From Paraeggerthella hongkongensis (lineage in GTDB: Bacteria > Actinomycetota > Coriobacteriia > Coriobacteriales > Eggerthellaceae), in assembly GCF_003726035.1 (NCBI RefSeq), contig NZ_QICD01000026.1:1-35904 (forward strand): DNA of 35,904 nucleotides, written 5' to 3'. The translations under genes and the position numbers were made by a program. The notes under the pieces were generated by a model that worked only from the letters and a program-made list of their open reading frames with translations, was not told the DNA's origin and ran no database searches. Below, piece after piece: positions 32,780 to 35,904 of the stretch. Position 1 is the first letter of the stretch; the number at the start of each line of letters is the position of its first letter.

Positions 32780-33352
32780 ATGAAGGTGGATTCCTGGGAG
32801 CCGAAAGGGCTTTTCGATGACGAGGATGTGCAGATGAAGCTGCGCATCATGCATGCGGTCGATAGATCTCTCGATCAGATTAAAGTGACGGATCTCTGCG
32901 AACGTGCAGGTATATCTCGGCAGATGTTCTATCGGCATTTCGACAGCAAATACAGCTTGCATTGGTGGTGGCCGACGCATGTTCACAAGTTCTATCTTGT
33001 GGAAATCGGCCGTACGATAGACTGGGAAACGGGATATTTTCATCACTTGACGCTGCTGTCGCTTGAAAGCGACTTTTTTAAAGTAGCAACCCAGTATACG
33101 CTTAACTGCTCGAGCGAGCGCAGCATCATGCCCCATTACAGAAAGTGTGCGCTGCTCGAAACCCTGCAGGATTATCGTCATATAGAAATTAGTGATGAGC
33201 TCATGTTCTGCCTTGATAGATGGGTGAAAACAGAAACGGAGATACTGACCGAATGGTACCGCATGGGAACCATGCCCCTACCTCAGGAGGCTGCTGAAAA
33301 GTTGGCCCTCGCGGCTCCAAGAATGCTCTACGATGCGTTGCTGATGGATTGA
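32780..33352 (+). CDS. TetR/AcrR-family transcriptional regulator
   Basis: 190-aa regulator. N-terminal helix-turn-helix: IMHAVDRSLDQIKVTDLCERAGISRQMFYRHFDSKYSL across residues about 22-58, where ISRQMFYRHF is the recognition helix. The C-terminal ligand domain is rich in aromatic residues (HWWWPTHVHKFYLVEIGRTIDWETGYFHH), typical for small-molecule binding. ATG 32780 follows GGAGGGG. It has a possible own -10 TATACT at 32740-32745. Downstream of the reductase pair on the same strand, it is the obvious candidate regulator of that operon; its ligand would be the reductase substrate or product, but this is inference. The A+T content is slightly raised compared with purB. Confidence 0.85.
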   Translation: MKVDSWEPKGLFDDEDVQMKLRIMHAVDRSLDQIKVTDLCERAGISRQMFYRHFDSKYSLHWWWPTHVHKFYLVEIGRTIDWETGYFHHLTLLSLESDFFKVATQYTLNCSSERSIMPHYRKCALLETLQDYRHIEISDELMFCLDRWVKTETEILTEWYRMGTMPLPQEAAEKLALAAPRMLYDALLMD

Positions 33353-33362
33353 TCCCGGTCGA

Positions 33363-33896
33363 CTATCCTTGTGCGGCGCGCAGCTCTTCAAGGGCTTCGG
33401 GCGGCGTGTAGCTGCACGTTCCGTCGCCTAGAGAAACCACCTCGACGGCGTCGCCTTCCTTGATTTGGCCGTCGGAAAGCGCAACGAAGAAAATTCCTTC
33501 GCGCGGGAAGATGCAGTCGCCGGCTAGATGGTAGATGGCGCATTTCGTGTGGCAGACCTTCCCGATTTGGGAAAGCTCCAGCAGCACGTCGTCGCCGATG
33601 CGCACCTGCGTGCCCAAGGGCAGGGAGAGCAGGTCGATGCCTTCGGTAGTGACGTTTTCGGCGAAATCGCCTTCGGCCACGTCAAGATCCATGGCGCGGG
33701 CCTTCTCGATGGACTCCCATGCCAAAAGCGAAACCTGGCGATGCCAATCGCCGGCGTGCGCGTCGCCCGCCACGCCCTGATGCTCGATGACGGCGATGGG
33801 GGAGGCGCAAGGCGTTTTGCGCGTGCCTTTTCGTTTGGAGACGTTGACCGAGCGCACGCGGCCTCGCATGTTTCGATTTTGTTCCGCTTGTTCCAT
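33363..33896 (-). CDS. MOSC-domain protein
   Basis: 177-aa protein of the MOSC family (molybdenum cofactor sulfurase C-terminal domain), thought to handle sulfur or molybdopterin for Mo enzymes. Conserved parts are GVAGDAHAGDWHRQVSLLAWESI, FAENVTTEGIDL, GDDVLLELSQIGKVCHTKCAIY with the family Cys, and FPREGIFF. A short basic start (RVRSVNVSKRKGTRK) fits stand-alone MOSC proteins often seen next to moa genes; none is here. Start at 33896 on the - strand follows AGGGGGACGCC. It converges with the TetR gene, ending 11 bp from it. Eggerthellaceae carry many molybdopterin oxidoreductases, so a general cofactor role is plausible. Confidence 0.87.
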   Translation of the reverse strand: MEQAEQNRNMRGRVRSVNVSKRKGTRKTPCASPIAVIEHQGVAGDAHAGDWHRQVSLLAWESIEKARAMDLDVAEGDFAENVTTEGIDLLSLPLGTQVRIGDDVLLELSQIGKVCHTKCAIYHLAGDCIFPREGIFFVALSDGQIKEGDAVEVVSLGDGTCSYTPPEALEELRAAQG

Positions 33897-33912
33897 GGCG
33901 TCCCCCTAAAAA

Positions 33913-33927
33913 CTAGAAATTTACTAG
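33913..33927. promoter_or_regulatory. CTAG-N7-CTAG palindrome upstream of the MOSC gene
   Basis: CTAGAAATTTACTAG is an almost perfect palindrome (one central mismatch pair) 17 bp upstream of the MOSC start codon on the - strand, in an A+T-rich patch. Its position between the likely promoter and the ribosome binding site suits an operator. Confidence 0.35.
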
Positions 33928-34002
33928 GAAATAGGGTAGCGATTTGGCGGAAGAAGTCAAGGACGCTTCTTCGCCATACGGCGGTTGCTCGATCGACTTT
34001 GC

Positions 34003-34153
34003 GGGCGCGAATCGGTAGCTGTGGCAGGTTCGAGCCCCTCTCAACGCTCCTCGTTACTCGCGTACGGATACGCCACCTGGGTTTTGCGGGCCAAAAGCGC
34101 AAAAAACCAGCGAAGCGTACCTTTGGAATTGCCATAGGTCCCTCTTTGCGCCC
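34003..34153. mobile_element. MITE-like inverted-repeat element, copy 3 (degraded)
   Basis: The left end GGGCGCGAATCGGTAGCTGT matches copy 2 with few changes; the right end ATAGGTCCCTCTTTGCGCCC agrees at about 17 of 23 positions with copy 2. Length (151 bp) equals copy 2 within two bases. The terminal repeats no longer pair well, so this is a decayed copy. It fills most of the 368-bp gap between the divergent MOSC and purB genes; the rest holds the two promoters, of which none is clear for purB. Confidence 0.6.
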
Positions 34154-34264
34154 ACGCGACCTGCATCGCCCTGCGGCCTCGGCGCTTTCCGTGAAATACC
34201 GCGACTGCGCTCACGTTTGCGGTATCCTATTCCCATCAGGTACGATTGGGCGAAAGGGACCGGC

Positions 34265-35608
34265 GTGATCAACCGCTACACGCGCCCCGCAATGGGGGCC
34301 ATCTGGGAATTGCAGAACAAGTTCGAGATCTGGAAAGAGATCGAGGTGCTGGCATGCGAGGCTCAGGCCGAGCTGGGCCAAGCGGGCATTACGAAAGAGG
34401 AAGCTGCGTGGATTCGCGCGCACGCCGATTTCACCGTGGAGCGCATCGACGAGATCGAGAAGGTGACGAACCACGACGTCATCGCTTTCACCACGAACAT
34501 GGCCGAATACATCGATGCCGACGTGCCGGAGGGCCAGGAGCCTCCCAGCCGTTGGGTGCATTACGGCATGACGTCGTCCGACCTGGGCGACACGGCACTG
34601 TCCTACCAGGTCACGCAGGCCATCGATATCATCCTGGAGGATATCAAGCAACTGGGCGAGACGTGCAAGCGCCGTGCGTTCGAGTTCCAGAACACGTTGT
34701 GCGTCGGCCGCACGCACGGCATCCATGCGGAGCCTATGACGTTCGGCATGAAGTTCGGCAGCTGGGCCTGGGCGCTCAAGCGCGCTCAGACGCGCATGGA
34801 GGAGGCTCGCACCGTGGCCGCTACGGGCGCCATCAGCGGTGCGGTGGGCACGTATTCCAGCATCGATCCGTACGTGGAGCAGTACGTGTGCGAGAAGCTG
34901 GGCCTCACGCCCGATCCGCTGTCCACGCAGGTGCTTGCGCGCGATCGCCATGCGCAGGTCATGGCCGGCCTTGCGGTGACGGCGTCTACGCTGGAGAGCA
35001 TCGCCATGCAGGTGCGCCTGCTGCAGCAGTCCGATGTGATCGAGGCCGAAGAGCCGTTCACGAAGGGCCAGAAGGGCTCGTCTGCCATGCCTCACAAGCG
35101 CAATCCCATCACGGCCGAGCGCGTGTGCGGTTTGGCGCGCGTGGTGAAGTCCAATGCGCAGGTGGCTTTCGACGACGTGGCGCTGTGGTACGAGCGCGAC
35201 ATCAGCCATTCCGGTGCCGAGCGCGTGGTGCTGGCCGATAGTTTCACGGCGCTTGACTACATGTTCTCCAAAATGCAGTGGATGTTGGACGGTCTGCAGA
35301 CCTATCCCGCCAAGATGGAGCAGAATCTGTGGCGCACCAAAGGCCTCATCTTCAGCTCGAAGGTGCTGTTGGCGCTGGTGAACACGGGCATCAGCCGCGA
35401 GGATGCCTATGTTATCGTGCAGCGCAATGCCATGAAGGTGTGGGAGGATATCCAGAACGCCGTGGACGGTCCCGCGTATCGCGAGAACCTGGAAGCGGAC
35501 CCCGAGGCCAATCTGTCGAAGGAAACGCTCGACGAGATCTTCGATCCTTGGGATTTCCTTGCGCGCAAGGACGTCGTGTTCGATCGGCTCCAGGAACTGG
35601 AGTTCTAG
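34265..35608 (+). CDS. purB: Adenylosuccinate lyase
   Basis: 447-aa enzyme of purine biosynthesis that releases fumarate from adenylosuccinate and from SAICAR. GTG 34265 is chosen: AAAGGGA lies upstream and the product then begins INRYTRPAMGAIWE, the normal PurB start. Signature elements are HYGMTSSDLGDTALS, GRTHGIHAEPMTFGMKF (His of the general acid region), and the fumarase/lyase family signature GSSAMPHKRNPI at about residues 270-282, followed by ERDISHSGAERVVLAD. Length is typical of the ~430-450-aa PurB group. It stands alone here, without other pur genes. Confidence 0.95.
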   Translation: MINRYTRPAMGAIWELQNKFEIWKEIEVLACEAQAELGQAGITKEEAAWIRAHADFTVERIDEIEKVTNHDVIAFTTNMAEYIDADVPEGQEPPSRWVHYGMTSSDLGDTALSYQVTQAIDIILEDIKQLGETCKRRAFEFQNTLCVGRTHGIHAEPMTFGMKFGSWAWALKRAQTRMEEARTVAATGAISGAVGTYSSIDPYVEQYVCEKLGLTPDPLSTQVLARDRHAQVMAGLAVTASTLESIAMQVRLLQQSDVIEAEEPFTKGQKGSSAMPHKRNPITAERVCGLARVVKSNAQVAFDDVALWYERDISHSGAERVVLADSFTALDYMFSKMQWMLDGLQTYPAKMEQNLWRTKGLIFSSKVLLALVNTGISREDAYVIVQRNAMKVWEDIQNAVDGPAYRENLEADPEANLSKETLDEIFDPWDFLARKDVVFDRLQELEF

Positions 35609-35638
35609 CTGATCGCTGGGACGCGAGGTCGCATAGCA

Positions 35639-35670
35639 ACGAAGGCCCTCCGCGCATGGAGGGCCTTCGT
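35639..35670 (+). terminator. Hairpin after purB
   Basis: A perfect 13-bp stem ACGAAGGCCCTCC / GGAGGGCCTTCGT with a 6-nt loop, 30 bp after the purB stop. A T run does not follow. Confidence 0.7.
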
Positions 35671-35904
35671 GGTTGCAGGGCTGCCGGCCAGGGCTTGAAG
35701 GCCTGCAAGTAGTGGAGCCTTCGCAGTCGCTTTCGAGCGTTTCTGGCGTCGGATCCCGATGAAGCTGGCACGGATTCCCCCCCCCCCTTCTGCGTTCTTG
35801 AGCCAGCGCACAAAGCAGGTCCTTTTTGTGCGCATGAACTAGCGATGCAGGTCGGCGCATTGGGGTTTGCGCGACGCCCGAAGACCCTGCGTCAAGGGGA
35901 GCGC
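35671..35904. other. Terminal intergenic stretch with an 11-C homopolymer
   Basis: No gene recognised to the end of the window. A run of eleven C residues lies at 35777-35787. Several frames cross the stretch but none shows a start with a ribosome binding site or protein-like composition. Confidence 0.4.

Noticed and set aside
34024-34045. GGTTCGAGCCCC resembling a tRNA T-arm
   Set aside because: No paired T-stem and no acceptor, D or anticodon arms around it; the sequence belongs to the third MITE-like element. No tRNA or rRNA was found in the window.
34211-35860. A 549-codon open frame antisense to purB
   Set aside because: Shadow of a well conserved gene; no protein-like features.

Overview
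The window looks like chromosomal DNA of a gut actinobacterium of the Coriobacteriia, most likely an Eggerthellaceae member related to Eggerthella lenta. The basis is high G+C with mixed ATG/GTG starts, twin-arginine lipoprotein signals, an exported flavoprotein reductase, and a complete carbon-phosphorus (C-P) lyase operon ending in a PHP-domain phosphodiesterase of the type described from E. lenta (PhnPP). The genus is inferred; there is no rRNA or tRNA gene here to test it.

Layout. 1-11372: one + strand C-P lyase operon in the order phnD-C-E-E-G-H-I-J-K-M-L-phnPP, mostly with 4-bp or shorter overlaps. It imports phosphonate, couples it to ribose phosphate, cleaves the C-P bond and opens the cyclic phosphate. 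Two structured intercistronic repeats sit inside it, one after phnJ and one after phnK; the first supplies the last ~64 codons of phnJ. 11520-14673: a polar amino acid ABC transporter with a clear sigma-70-type promoter and a strong terminator; its permease carries an extra exported N-terminal domain. 14714-15864: a 5'-truncated DUF4143 ATPase remnant next to a 181-bp inverted-repeat element. 16153-18667: cydAB, cytochrome bd oxidase. 18800-21071: a DUF4190-like membrane protein, and on the - strand a YqeY protein and a solitary pilin-like protein. 21618-27136: a + strand envelope cluster of two bacterial PH-domain proteins, a hemolysin III protein, a CorC/HlyC-type protein and a PspC protein. 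27404-28279: an exported glucosaminidase-like protein. 28443-29927: two TrkA-type potassium regulators. 30051-33352: an exported FrdA-like flavoprotein, an iron-sulfur partner and a TetR-type regulator. 33363-33896 (-): a MOSC protein. 34265-35670: purB.

Two repeat families stand out. Family 1 is the pair of structured units in the phn operon: a TGCC-loop hairpin followed by a 90-bp imperfect palindrome with an AAAA loop, with paired substitutions between copies. Family 2 is a set of three MITE-like elements (149-181 bp; 15684-15864, 21109-21257, 34003-34153) sharing a terminal GGGCGCGAAT...CTGTG motif and containing no gene. The most interesting protein module is 30051-33352: it lacks the usual fumarate reductase active-site and FAD-linking motifs, has an unusual iron-sulfur ligand set, and has its own regulator.
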